Source: Alkalimarinus coralli (GTDB lineage: Bacteria > Pseudomonadota > Gammaproteobacteria > Pseudomonadales > Oleiphilaceae). From it: 64,000 nucleotides of DNA. The notes below the pieces were generated by a model. That model did no database searches, had not been told where the DNA came from, and worked only from the letters and a program-made list of their open reading frames with translations. The stretch spans positions 676,513 to 740,512 of the forward strand of contig NZ_CP096016.1 of NCBI RefSeq assembly GCF_023650515.1, read 5' to 3'. The first letter of the stretch is position 1. Every line of letters starts with the position of its first letter. The position numbers were made by a program, and so were the translations under genes. Shown here piece by piece: positions 53,277 to 61,629 of the stretch.

Positions 53277-54995
53277 ATGGCGGATAGCGCTTTGGATGAT
53301 TTAGGCAGTGATTTGGTTTCCCTCCCGTTGGGGCAGATCCTTATTAAGCAAGGATCTATACAGCCTCGAGATCTAGAGAAGGCTTTGGTTGTTCAGAAGC
53401 AGCTAGGTGGGCGTTTGGGAGGTATATTAGTGCGCTCGGGTAGTGTCTCTGAAAGTAATTTATTGAAGGCGCTTAAAGTGCAGCTGGATTTAAAGTTGGT
53501 CGGATTGGATATAATAGCCCCAAAAGACGCTGAGATTGAAGCGGCACTTGAGGCAACGAAGTTAAGTGCTAACTGGCTGCTTCAGCAAGAAGTGATTGTC
53601 TGGGTTCGTAATGACATTTTATTTTGCTTGGCAAAAGACCCATTATCTCCACTATTGGATGAGACGCTGACAAATAGCAGCAAGTTACCAGTAGAATACT
53701 GCCTTTCACGATCACAGGTGATTGATAGTTTACTGGCGAGCATCAAGGTTAAACAGTCTGAGCGAGAGCTCGATGTTGCATATGATACTGATATTCAGCA
53801 ATTACGCGAGCTTGCAGAAGAGGCTCCAGTGATCGAACTGGTCAACAATATTATATCGCAGGCACTTGAAGAGAGGGCGTCGGATATTCACATTGAGCCT
53901 GAAGAGGATACCTTTGATGTGCGATATCGTATCGATGGCGTTATGTTTACTAACCGTACCCTGCCGAAGCAGCGGTATTATGCGATCGCATCGCGTTTGA
54001 AACTAATCTCAGGTATAGATATAGCTGAGCGCAGACTGCCTCAGGATGGACGGATAGGTACTCGAATAAATGGCTTGGAGTTGGATGTTCGCGTCTCTTC
54101 GTTGCCGGGTGTTCACGGGGAGTCGATAGTAATGCGTTTGCTGCCGAAGGAGCGCCAAGACATGGTGCTGGATAGACTGGGGTTTCTCCCGGATCATCTC
54201 AGTCTTTTGAGGCAGTGGGTGGCGCAACCGCACGGAATAGTCTTGGTGACTGGGCCTACAGGGTCAGGAAAGTCAACAACACTTTACTCGGCGCTCGATG
54301 AGTCAAATGACGGCGTAAAAAAGATGATTACCGTAGAGGATCCAGTCGAGTTTCGACTGCCTCACATAACGCAGGTTCAGGTTCATAGTGATATTGGGCT
54401 TACGTTTTCAGCGGCATTGCGCTCTATTCTTAGGCAAGACCCAGATGTAATAATGATCGGAGAAATACGGGATCTTGAAACTGCCGAAATAGCTGTGCAG
54501 TCGGCACTAACTGGCCACTTGGTTTTATCGACTCTTCACACTAATGATGCGATGAGTGCGTTTAGCCGGTTGATGGATATGGGGGTGGAACCTTTTCTTG
54601 CTGCGACACCTGTTATCGCTGTTCAGGCTCAGCGGTTGGTCAGAAGGTTGTGTGATCACTGTTGTGAGCCGGTAGAGGTGTCAGATGAAATAACTAATTG
54701 TATAAGGCCATATGTTGAGAAATTATACCCATCAAAAAAACCTCGTTGGCATCACCCTGTTGGTTGTGAATTTTGTCAATATACCGGTTACAAAGGACGG
54801 CTTGGGATTTATGAGTTGGTTGATATCAATGAGTCAATGAGAGAGTTGGTGATGCAGCGAGCACCGTTGGCGGAGTTACAAAAAAAGGCGAGACAAGACG
54901 GTTATCGAGACCTATACACTGATGGTTTGATAAAGGCTTGGAAAGGTTTAACAAGTGTTGAAGAAGTGCACCGTGTTGCGAGTCTCCATGTATGA
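53277..54995 (+). CDS. gspE: Type II secretion ATPase GspE
   Basis: The 572-residue product has an N-terminal T2SSE_N domain (about 15-160) and the ATPase core with Walker [16 protein letters not shown] near residues 324-338, VEDPVEF, Walker B VIMIGEIRD and STLHTND. The zinc site has CDHCCE and CEFCQYTGYKGRLGIYE. It drives the pseudopilus. It overlaps gspF by 4 nt and opens the operon E-F-G-H-I-J-K-L-M-N/C-D. Confidence 0.94.
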   Translation: MADSALDDLGSDLVSLPLGQILIKQGSIQPRDLEKALVVQKQLGGRLGGILVRSGSVSESNLLKALKVQLDLKLVGLDIIAPKDAEIEAALEATKLSANWLLQQEVIVWVRNDILFCLAKDPLSPLLDETLTNSSKLPVEYCLSRSQVIDSLLASIKVKQSERELDVAYDTDIQQLRELAEEAPVIELVNNIISQALEERASDIHIEPEEDTFDVRYRIDGVMFTNRTLPKQRYYAIASRLKLISGIDIAERRLPQDGRIGTRINGLELDVRVSSLPGVHGESIVMRLLPKERQDMVLDRLGFLPDHLSLLRQWVAQPHGIVLVTGPTGSGKSTTLYSALDESNDGVKKMITVEDPVEFRLPHITQVQVHSDIGLTFSAALRSILRQDPDVIMIGEIRDLETAEIAVQSALTGHLVLSTLHTNDAMSAFSRLMDMGVEPFLAATPVIAVQAQRLVRRLCDHCCEPVEVSDEITNCIRPYVEKLYPSKKPRWHHPVGCEFCQYTGYKGRLGIYELVDINESMRELVMQRAPLAELQKKARQDGYRDLYTDGLIKAWKGLTSVEEVHRVASLHV

Positions 54996-56197
54996 ATGTT
55001 AGTTTTCAGTATGTTGCTGTTGACGAGCGTGGTTCTGAGGTGACCGGAGATGTGTCAGCGAGCTCTGAGCGGGAAGCGGTATCGGTGCTATGGAAGCAAT
55101 CATTAACAGTGCTGGATATAAAAGAAAAGAATGGCGAGGGGGCTGAAGAGGGCCCAGGTCGAAAGCGTTTAAAGCAGCAAGATCTAATCACCTCTTTATT
55201 TGAGTTATCTTCAATGTTAAATGCCGGGGTTAGTGCAGCAGAAGCGGTAGCCTCTCAGGCGCAGGCATCTGCCCATCAGAGATTACGTTGGGCGTATAAA
55301 CAGGCCTCTAAGACATTGCGACATGGCGGTAGTTTTGAGCAGGCAATGGAGGCCTCAAAGCTAGCGCTGCCTGATTATGTTTACTATTTAATCAGAGCGG
55401 GAGAGGTTTCGGGAACACTAGGAGCTGCATTAAGTGATGCTTGTGACCAGATGCAGTATGACATGACCGTTCAAAATGACACTCGAAATGCGTTGATATA
55501 TCCTGCGATACTGGTTGTCTCAGGTGTTTTGGCCGTGCTAATGATGTTTGTTTATGTAGTGCCGAGTTTTACTAATTTACTTGAAGAATCTGAGCGACTA
55601 CCTTGGCTGGCTTGGGCGGTGCTAAGCTCTGGTAAGTGGGCTAATGAAAACTTTATATTGCTAACGCTAGCATTATTGTTGCCTCCGGTGCTGCTAGTAG
55701 GTGCTTGGATGCAGCCCCGTATGAAGATTCAAATGCTGGCGTTAATTGAAAAGGCACCGATTGTAGGTGAGTGGATATCTCATGCTGACGTCGCTGCGTG
55801 GTCAAAGGTGCTGTCATCATTAGTTCGTAATCGAGTAGAATTAATTATGGCTATGGAGTTGGCCGCCGAGTCTGTACGCATGCCATCGAGAAAGCGGAGC
55901 ATGCTGAAGGCTAAAGGCTCCGTAAAAGCAGGAGGAACATTATCTGCTGCACTGGAGAGTAATAACTGCCTTACTGCAACGGGGTATAATTTAGTACGGG
56001 TCGGGGAAAGGTCGGGAAAGCTCGAAGCAATGCTTAATGCATTGGCCTCACTCTATACAGAGCAGGGGCAACAACGAATGAAAAAGGTGCTAATACTCAT
56101 TGAACCGGTCGCCATTTTAGTGATTGGCATTGGTATGGGTACGATAATTATTGGTATTATGTTAGCGATTACCAGTGCCAATGATATTCCACTTTAA
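54992..56197 (+). CDS. gspF: Type II secretion platform protein GspF
   Basis: The 401-residue protein has two GspF domains, the first with LFELSSMLNAGVSAAEAV, and three membrane helices (about 175-195, 220-245 and 370-395). It is the inner-membrane platform contacted by GspE and GspL/M. It is less like pilC at 14768 than the two share with their own families, so it is not a recent duplicate. ATGA overlap with gspE. Confidence 0.92.
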   Translation: MNVSFQYVAVDERGSEVTGDVSASSEREAVSVLWKQSLTVLDIKEKNGEGAEEGPGRKRLKQQDLITSLFELSSMLNAGVSAAEAVASQAQASAHQRLRWAYKQASKTLRHGGSFEQAMEASKLALPDYVYYLIRAGEVSGTLGAALSDACDQMQYDMTVQNDTRNALIYPAILVVSGVLAVLMMFVYVVPSFTNLLEESERLPWLAWAVLSSGKWANENFILLTLALLLPPVLLVGAWMQPRMKIQMLALIEKAPIVGEWISHADVAAWSKVLSSLVRNRVELIMAMELAAESVRMPSRKRSMLKAKGSVKAGGTLSAALESNNCLTATGYNLVRVGERSGKLEAMLNALASLYTEQGQQRMKKVLILIEPVAILVIGIGMGTIIIGIMLAITSANDIPL

Positions 56198-56244
56198 TTA
56201 GATAAACGCACGTAATGTTTAAGGATGTAAATAGTATATAACTC

Positions 56245-56718
56245 ATGATGAAAAAAACTTCACAGTATAGCGCATATAAATATAGCCGTTTAAATAGACA
56301 GCAAGGTTTTACGCTGCTCGAAATGATAGTGGTGTTAGTGATTATAGGTTTAATTGCAGGGTTGGTGGGACCCAGCTTGTTTAAGCAGGCGGATCGGGCA
56401 AAGGTTCAGACTGCAGGCACGCAAGTGAAGATGATAAGAGGGGCTCTTCACACGTTAAGGTTAGATATAGGGCGACTTCCCACAACTCAAGAGGGGCTTG
56501 CATTACTTATCTCGCCGCCCGGAGATGAGAGAGTAGCTCAATTTTGGGAAGGTCCTTATATTGACGGCGGAGTGCCTCTAGACCCTTGGAATAGAGAATA
56601 CAACTACTCGTTCACACCTAGTCAATTTGAACCCTTTACACTCTATTCATTTGGGGCGGACGGGCAGCAGGGAGGGGAGGGAGATAATAAAGATATAGGC
56701 TATTTGCCTCAACAATAA
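56245..56718 (+). CDS. gspG: Major pseudopilin GspG
   Basis: The 157-residue prepilin has a 21-residue leader (to QQG) cleaved before FTLLEMIVVLVIIGLIAGLV with Glu5. It carries the GspG C-terminal region: RLPTTQEGLALLI, PYIDGGVPLDPWNREYNY and the Ca2+-binding tail FGADGQQGGEGDNKDIG. The leader is longer than usual. PilD cleavage is expected. It is 48 nt after gspF. Confidence 0.93.
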   Translation: MMKKTSQYSAYKYSRLNRQQGFTLLEMIVVLVIIGLIAGLVGPSLFKQADRAKVQTAGTQVKMIRGALHTLRLDIGRLPTTQEGLALLISPPGDERVAQFWEGPYIDGGVPLDPWNREYNYSFTPSQFEPFTLYSFGADGQQGGEGDNKDIGYLPQQ

Positions 56719-56719
56719 G

Positions 56720-57124
56720 ATGCGTTACGAGAAAGGTTTTACCATTCTGGAAATGGTTGTAGTGCTCGTCATGATGGGTTTTATAACCTCGCTCGCAATG
56801 CCAGGGCTGCAGCAGATGTACGACAGTATGAACCGAGCGCTGGTTCGTAATGAATTACATGCTGCGCTGAATAGTTTGGCATTGGCTGTTCGTAGAACCG
56901 GGCGGCCATTTGTGCTTACAAGCCATCCTCAACAGCCAAACGTGCTACCTCAGGCTTTTTCTGACCGGCTAGGTTTGTTAGGAGTTCGATTGTCGGCTAC
57001 CACACCTATTTTGATTACGGCAACAGGCTTCTGCCCTGAAGGGGGGAGGGTGTTGATCACTCAGGGGGAGTATAAATACTCGATATCACTCAGAAGCCCA
57101 GACTGTAGAGTAAGTGAGCCATGA
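56720..57124 (+). CDS. gspH: Minor pseudopilin GspH
   Basis: The 134-residue prepilin has a short leader (MRYEKG) before FTILEMVVVLVMMGFITSLA with Glu5 and a beta-sheet C-terminal half. It is identified by position after gspG and by the general pseudopilin pattern; GspH proteins diverge. It abuts gspG by 1 nt and overlaps gspI by 4 nt. Confidence 0.82.
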   Translation: MRYEKGFTILEMVVVLVMMGFITSLAMPGLQQMYDSMNRALVRNELHAALNSLALAVRRTGRPFVLTSHPQQPNVLPQAFSDRLGLLGVRLSATTPILITATGFCPEGGRVLITQGEYKYSISLRSPDCRVSEP

Positions 57125-57549
57125 TTTCGAAAAATCAGAAAGGGTTTACATTGCTTGAGGCGGTAATTGCTATTGCTATATTTTCTATGGGGGCAGCCGC
57201 TCTTTATGGGTGGGTTAATTCAAATCTGATCACATTGGAGCGTATCGATCATATTAATACTCGCTCCTCTGCAATAGAAAGCGCCCTGGCTTTTATCAAT
57301 ACAATAGATCCGCTGGCTATGCCGCAAGGTAGCGTGCAACTGGGAGAGTTGAGAATAGACTGGTCTACAACCCCTACTGCGTATAAAAACAATGTATTAG
57401 ATGAGCAGAATTCGAAAACAATAAATCATGCAAGTCTTATCAACGCGGATGTTAGTGTTTATCGCCATGATAATCCTATTGGTGAGTTTAGTCTTTCATT
57501 GTTGGGGGTAAAAAAAGTAAGAGAGCTTAATGATGTTTTTTTCAATTAA
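57121..57549 (+). CDS. gspI: Minor pseudopilin GspI
   Basis: The 142-residue prepilin has MISKNQKG before FTLLEAVIAIAIFSMGAAAL, with Glu5, and a short globular part with LGELRIDW. GspI is the core of the pseudopilus tip complex with J and K. It overlaps gspH by 4 nt and gspJ by 20 nt. Confidence 0.85.
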   Translation: MISKNQKGFTLLEAVIAIAIFSMGAAALYGWVNSNLITLERIDHINTRSSAIESALAFINTIDPLAMPQGSVQLGELRIDWSTTPTAYKNNVLDEQNSKTINHASLINADVSVYRHDNPIGEFSLSLLGVKKVRELNDVFFN

Positions 57550-58234
57550 GCGTATTGAAGTAAAGGCTTTCCCGGTCAGGAATTCCGGTTTCACGTTGTT
57601 AGAAATGCTGGTGGTGGTTCTTTTGGTTGCTTTGCTATCTAGCGTGTTAATGCAAGGTTTTGTATACATGGCCGGCATATATGGAGCTGTTGAGCGTCGC
57701 CAGGATCTCGCCCGATCTCAATATTTGCTCGAAGGGTGGCTACGAGACTCAATTCAAGGAATGGTGAATGGTGTTGATGGGCCAGTGGGCAAAGGTGTGC
57801 GCTTTGAGGGTGATGAAACGTCATTCAAAGGGATATCTCTTGAACCTCTGGTCGGATTAGAAGGTCAGGGGGGGGCTACCGATGGTATATCTCTGCCTCA
57901 TGTCAGGGTACCTCATAAAATTGAATGGAGATTAGAGCAAACGGTTGACGCCGTAAAGCTAAGATACGGCGAGTCGATAGTAACCGGTGAGCGGTGGCAA
58001 TGGTATAACGTTCGTGAGTGGAAAGCTGCCGAGGCAAGTTTGAGTTATTGGTATAACGGGCGTTTAATAACAAATTTTCCTGAAAAGAGCCACTCGGGGA
58101 CTGATGGTGGCATGCTGTTGCCTTCTGGTGTTGTTTTGACGGTTAGAGGGGTTCGAACAAATTTCAGTGTGTTTATTGCATTAAACAGTAATCCAAAAAA
58201 ATACCGTTCACCGGTTGCTAGCGATGATATGTAG
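57530..58234 (+). CDS. gspJ: Minor pseudopilin GspJ
   Basis: The 234-residue prepilin has a 19-residue leader before FTLLEMLVVVLLVALLSSVL with Glu5, then a globular part with RRQDLARSQYLLEGWLRDSI. A run of eight G lies within the gene (57868-57875). It overlaps both neighbours, so gspI, J and K are translated together. GspJ pairs with I and K at the tip. Confidence 0.88.
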   Translation: MMFFSIKRIEVKAFPVRNSGFTLLEMLVVVLLVALLSSVLMQGFVYMAGIYGAVERRQDLARSQYLLEGWLRDSIQGMVNGVDGPVGKGVRFEGDETSFKGISLEPLVGLEGQGGATDGISLPHVRVPHKIEWRLEQTVDAVKLRYGESIVTGERWQWYNVREWKAAEASLSYWYNGRLITNFPEKSHSGTDGGMLLPSGVVLTVRGVRTNFSVFIALNSNPKKYRSPVASDDM

Positions 58235-59294
58235 AGCAGAAATAAAAAAAAATGCCGGCTTTGTATTGGTTTCAGTGCTTTGGTTGTTGGTTATAATGGC
58301 GTTGGCTGCCAGCGCTTTTTCTGTTTGGGTCGATCAGTCGAGGAGTCAGGCTTCCGAGCGCCAACAGCAAGTACGAGCTCAAATAAAAGGAAGTGATATT
58401 TTTGCAAAGGTTTTGTATACGTATATGACGGGTGAAAGAGGAGTATCCGGGGTGCCTTGGCCTGCTACTGAAGCAAAAGATAGAGCATTACAAGTGCTGG
58501 GGTTTGATAGCTTAGAAGATTTTGTTAGTGGTGCAGCGCCCGAGGCGAAAGCTCGAACGGCGGCAGGTTATATGAGAATGGATGGTCGTGTTTGGGATGC
58601 AGGTGAAGGTGTCAGAGTTATTGTGCAAGACAGAGGTGGTTTAATAGGGCTATCTTCATTAAGCCAGCGGGCTGTTTTTACCGCACTGGCTAAGCAGGGC
58701 GGTAACAAAAAAATGACTGAAAGGCTTCAGCAAACACTTTATGACTATCAGGATCACAATAGCTATAGGCGTGAAAGTGGAGCGGAAGCGCATCACTATG
58801 AAAAGGCAGGGCTACCTTTGCCTATGAATGGTTATCTTCGTTTTCCACTTCAACTAAGGGCGGTAATGAATTGGACGGATGCGCTAGCGGGGTTTTCTGA
58901 TGCGAGTCTGCTGAAAACGTTTAAGGTGGATGGGGGGGCATCCGTTAACGCAAATACTGCATCAATTGATGCGTTAAGACTGGTTTCTAGTAACCAGTCC
59001 ATGGCTGAAGAAATCGCCGCAGTTAGCGCAAAAGCACCTTATAAAAGCATTTTTGATCTGCCTGGTGATAAGAGTGGCGGTGACGATATTCCGTTTAGCA
59101 TAACGATGACTGGAGGTTTTCGTTTTTGGTGGTGGCATATTAATGATCCCGTTGCACATGTATATGATGTACAATTTGATTCATTAGAGTCAGGCCGAAA
59201 CACAAGGATTATTAATTGGACCACAAGAGTAGCACTTCCCGATGAATTGGCTAAAAGCCCTGCGGTTGAGATTGATCACCCGTTTTTCCACTAA
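58224..59294 (+). CDS. gspK: Minor pseudopilin GspK
   Basis: The ATG at 58224 gives 356 residues; an earlier TTG at 58215 is also possible. The leader ends NAG before FVLVSVLWLLVIMALAASAF and lacks Glu5, as GspK proteins do. The large C-terminal domain has SNQSMAEEIAAVSA and AVNANTAS-like motif (VNANTASIDALRLV), typical of GspK. It caps the pseudopilus tip. It overlaps gspJ by 11 nt and gspL by 53 nt. Confidence 0.88.
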   Translation: MICRAEIKKNAGFVLVSVLWLLVIMALAASAFSVWVDQSRSQASERQQQVRAQIKGSDIFAKVLYTYMTGERGVSGVPWPATEAKDRALQVLGFDSLEDFVSGAAPEAKARTAAGYMRMDGRVWDAGEGVRVIVQDRGGLIGLSSLSQRAVFTALAKQGGNKKMTERLQQTLYDYQDHNSYRRESGAEAHHYEKAGLPLPMNGYLRFPLQLRAVMNWTDALAGFSDASLLKTFKVDGGASVNANTASIDALRLVSSNQSMAEEIAAVSAKAPYKSIFDLPGDKSGGDDIPFSITMTGGFRFWWWHINDPVAHVYDVQFDSLESGRNTRIINWTTRVALPDELAKSPAVEIDHPFFH

Positions 59295-60348
59295 ACGCAA
59301 AATTATTTCTTCAGATCAATTTTTAGAACTTGAGTCTTATAGCTTGTACTTACAAGTTATTGTTGGGCGCGATTGCTGTCGTTATATTGGCCTTAATCTT
59401 CGTCATGTTCCCAAAAATAAGCGCGAACAGGCACTAAAGCATCAGGTTGCTGCACAGAGTATGTGGAATCGAACGGACTACTGTGTCGCTTGGGAATCCG
59501 GGTTTGCACAGGTTTGGTTTTGGGATGCTGACGCTATAGAAGATGTATTGCAACAGCAGCGAAAGGGGTTTGCATTTGCGAGAATTCAATCGCCATCCTT
59601 CTTTTCTGAAGTCGTTCTTTGGGAAAAACCCGTTAGTTCATGTGTCACTTTGTTTAAATGTGCGTCGGGATATGATCTGCAAAATTGGCAGGACGGTATT
59701 TTATTGTCAAGTCAATGGTATGCGCACTTACCTAGTCTACAGCAGGTAAATAGGTTTATTCGGTCTCAGGGGTTGGCTTGTCGGCAATCTCCGCTAGAAG
59801 CAATAGCCCCTTTGGAGTCTGAGGCTCTGTGGGCTGGTGTTGCAAGGCCTGTGTGGAACCAGTGGTTTGAGAAAAAGAGAAAGGTTGCATTTGTGGTTGC
59901 AGCTATATTTTTGTTAGTGACAAGTCTGCAAATTACCTCAATTGCTAGGTGGTCGATAATTGAGCGAGATATCCAGCAAGAGATAGCTAACCTTGAAGGT
60001 TCTGCGAATAATCTGCTTGAAGCTCGCAGTCAGGCGCGTAAAGCCTTGTTGAAGATATCAGACATAAAGAAGCTATTTGTAATGCCTGATACGTTGACAA
60101 CACAGCTGCAAGTATATCGACGAATCCCGGAGAGTCTTAACCTAAGACTAAAAAAATGGGAGCGTAATATTGAGCAGATTGAAATGACAGTTGAAGGTGA
60201 AATTGTCGATACACTGAGTTTAGTTCGGGCGCTAGACGGAGAAGGTTTTACAGATGTAAATGTCACTCGCTCGCGAATCAAAGGGCAGTACAATATCAAG
60301 CTTAAAGTAACAGAGCCGTTAGGAAGTATTGTCGAGGGTAGAGAGTGA
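59242..60348 (+). CDS. gspL: Type II secretion protein GspL
   Basis: The 368-residue product has a cytoplasmic actin-like domain (about 1-205), one membrane helix (about 213-233, VAFVVAAIFLLVTSLQITSI) and a periplasmic ferredoxin-like part. GspL binds GspE and GspM. Sequence is divergent, so the call rests on layout and position between gspK and gspM. It overlaps both neighbours. Confidence 0.82.
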   Translation: MNWLKALRLRLITRFSTKRKIISSDQFLELESYSLYLQVIVGRDCCRYIGLNLRHVPKNKREQALKHQVAAQSMWNRTDYCVAWESGFAQVWFWDADAIEDVLQQQRKGFAFARIQSPSFFSEVVLWEKPVSSCVTLFKCASGYDLQNWQDGILLSSQWYAHLPSLQQVNRFIRSQGLACRQSPLEAIAPLESEALWAGVARPVWNQWFEKKRKVAFVVAAIFLLVTSLQITSIARWSIIERDIQQEIANLEGSANNLLEARSQARKALLKISDIKKLFVMPDTLTTQLQVYRRIPESLNLRLKKWERNIEQIEMTVEGEIVDTLSLVRALDGEGFTDVNVTRSRIKGQYNIKLKVTEPLGSIVEGRE

Positions 60349-60929
60349 TGAGCTTATCGGATCAGTGGAAGGCAGCTTTGGCTCAGGCTAATCAGGAGTG
60401 GCAATCAAATAAACGTTTACAGTACATTACCGTGCTTTCAGTCATACTTTTTTGTTTGTGGTGCTTTGTTCAGTTGGAGTCGTTCCGGCAAAAAAGTGAA
60501 AACAGTGCCCGGGCAGCGTTTACTAAACTGCAAGATATGCGTCAGACAGCAAAAGAAAAGAGGTGGCCTGAAAGAGCGGTAGAGAGTGCTGAGGCGCTTA
60601 CGGTGGTTCGTCAAAAGCTATGGCATGCAGGAAGTGAAGGGGAAGCGCAAGCCACATTAAGGGACTGGCTGGAATTGCAAGCCCGGAATGAAAGGCTGGT
60701 TATAGACCGGATAACTGTTGAATTAGGAGACTCGCCTCAAAATGTATCAGTAAGGCCTGTGCAAGCAGAATTTCAAGGCGTATACGAAGTGGGTGTTTGG
60801 CAGCGTTTTATGCAAAGGATAAGCACTCATAAACCCTCGATCATTGTCGAGTATGAAGAGATTAACTTTAACAACCCCAGAAAGCTAAAATACAAAGTGA
60901 ATGTAACCGCTTGGTTCGAATTGGGTTAA
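60345..60929 (+). CDS. gspM: Type II secretion protein GspM
   Basis: The 194-residue product has one N-terminal membrane helix (about 28-45, ITVLSVILFCLWCF) and a periplasmic domain preceded by a helical linker. The size and position after gspL fit GspM, which pairs with GspL. Sequence conservation is low, as for the family. Confidence 0.78.
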   Translation: MMSLSDQWKAALAQANQEWQSNKRLQYITVLSVILFCLWCFVQLESFRQKSENSARAAFTKLQDMRQTAKEKRWPERAVESAEALTVVRQKLWHAGSEGEAQATLRDWLELQARNERLVIDRITVELGDSPQNVSVRPVQAEFQGVYEVGVWQRFMQRISTHKPSIIVEYEEINFNNPRKLKYKVNVTAWFELG

Positions 60930-60941
60930 GGTGGCGAGACA

Positions 60942-61445
60942 ATGGCAAAACAGCCCGTAGGCATAATAGTAGCGATATCAGTGCTTATATTGGTTAACAC
61001 AATGTTTTATTTGTTGTTTTATCCAGATATGTTGAGTGTAGAACAGAGTGAAAAAACAGATCGCTGGTTGCTGGTTGATAATCAACCGGTGTCTGCCCCG
61101 GATATATCGCAGCTTATAACTGCAGGTTTTTGGGGGGAGAAAGCCACTAAAAAGGGGGCGTCTCAGACAGTAGCGGGAGAGGTACAGGGTGAAGCTCAAG
61201 TGCTGCGTCAAAGAATAAGCGCAATAATAGGGGGGGCAAAAGGGTTGGAGGTGTTATTTGAGGTTGGTAAAGAATACCAGCGCTTCAAAAATGGTGACAC
61301 ACTACCCGGAACAAAATGGAGGCTATTAGAGGTATATGCAGATAGGCTAGTGCTAGTGCAAGAAGGGCAGAACCCTCGTCAGCTCAATATTTACAGTGAG
61401 GACTCATTGGTAGAAATAGATCAGGGAATGACTGAATCTAACTAA
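60942..61445 (+). CDS. Type II secretion XpsN/GspC-like protein
   Basis: The 167-residue product has one N-terminal helix (about 8-28) and a periplasmic domain that ends in the homology-region style LLEVYADRLVLVQEGQNPRQL. The segment QRISAIIGGAKGLEVLFEVG resembles the GspC HR domain. In the xps operon the gene in this place (xpsN) replaces gspC and links the platform to the secretin. No PDZ domain is present. RBS AAGGTGG. Confidence 0.72.
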   Translation: MAKQPVGIIVAISVLILVNTMFYLLFYPDMLSVEQSEKTDRWLLVDNQPVSAPDISQLITAGFWGEKATKKGASQTVAGEVQGEAQVLRQRISAIIGGAKGLEVLFEVGKEYQRFKNGDTLPGTKWRLLEVYADRLVLVQEGQNPRQLNIYSEDSLVEIDQGMTESN

Positions 61446-61629
61446 GGTTTCGAAGAGGCGTATTAAACGCTCAATCTGAAGCAATTAATTAACGTAAATG
61501 ACAGTGTAAGTGATAACCGTAAAGACAATGATTACAAACGTAAATTTAAACAGCATGGCCATGCAAAGTAAGAGTGCTGTCTCTAGCGGCGAGTCACCAG
61601 AAAGTGACCGGTTTAAGGGGCGAGTGTTA

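Noticed and set aside
57868-57875. G8 run in gspJ as a phase-variation tract
   Set aside because: Runs of seven or eight G occur in several secretion genes here (for example 61230 and 63549), so they look like a base-use habit and not a switch.
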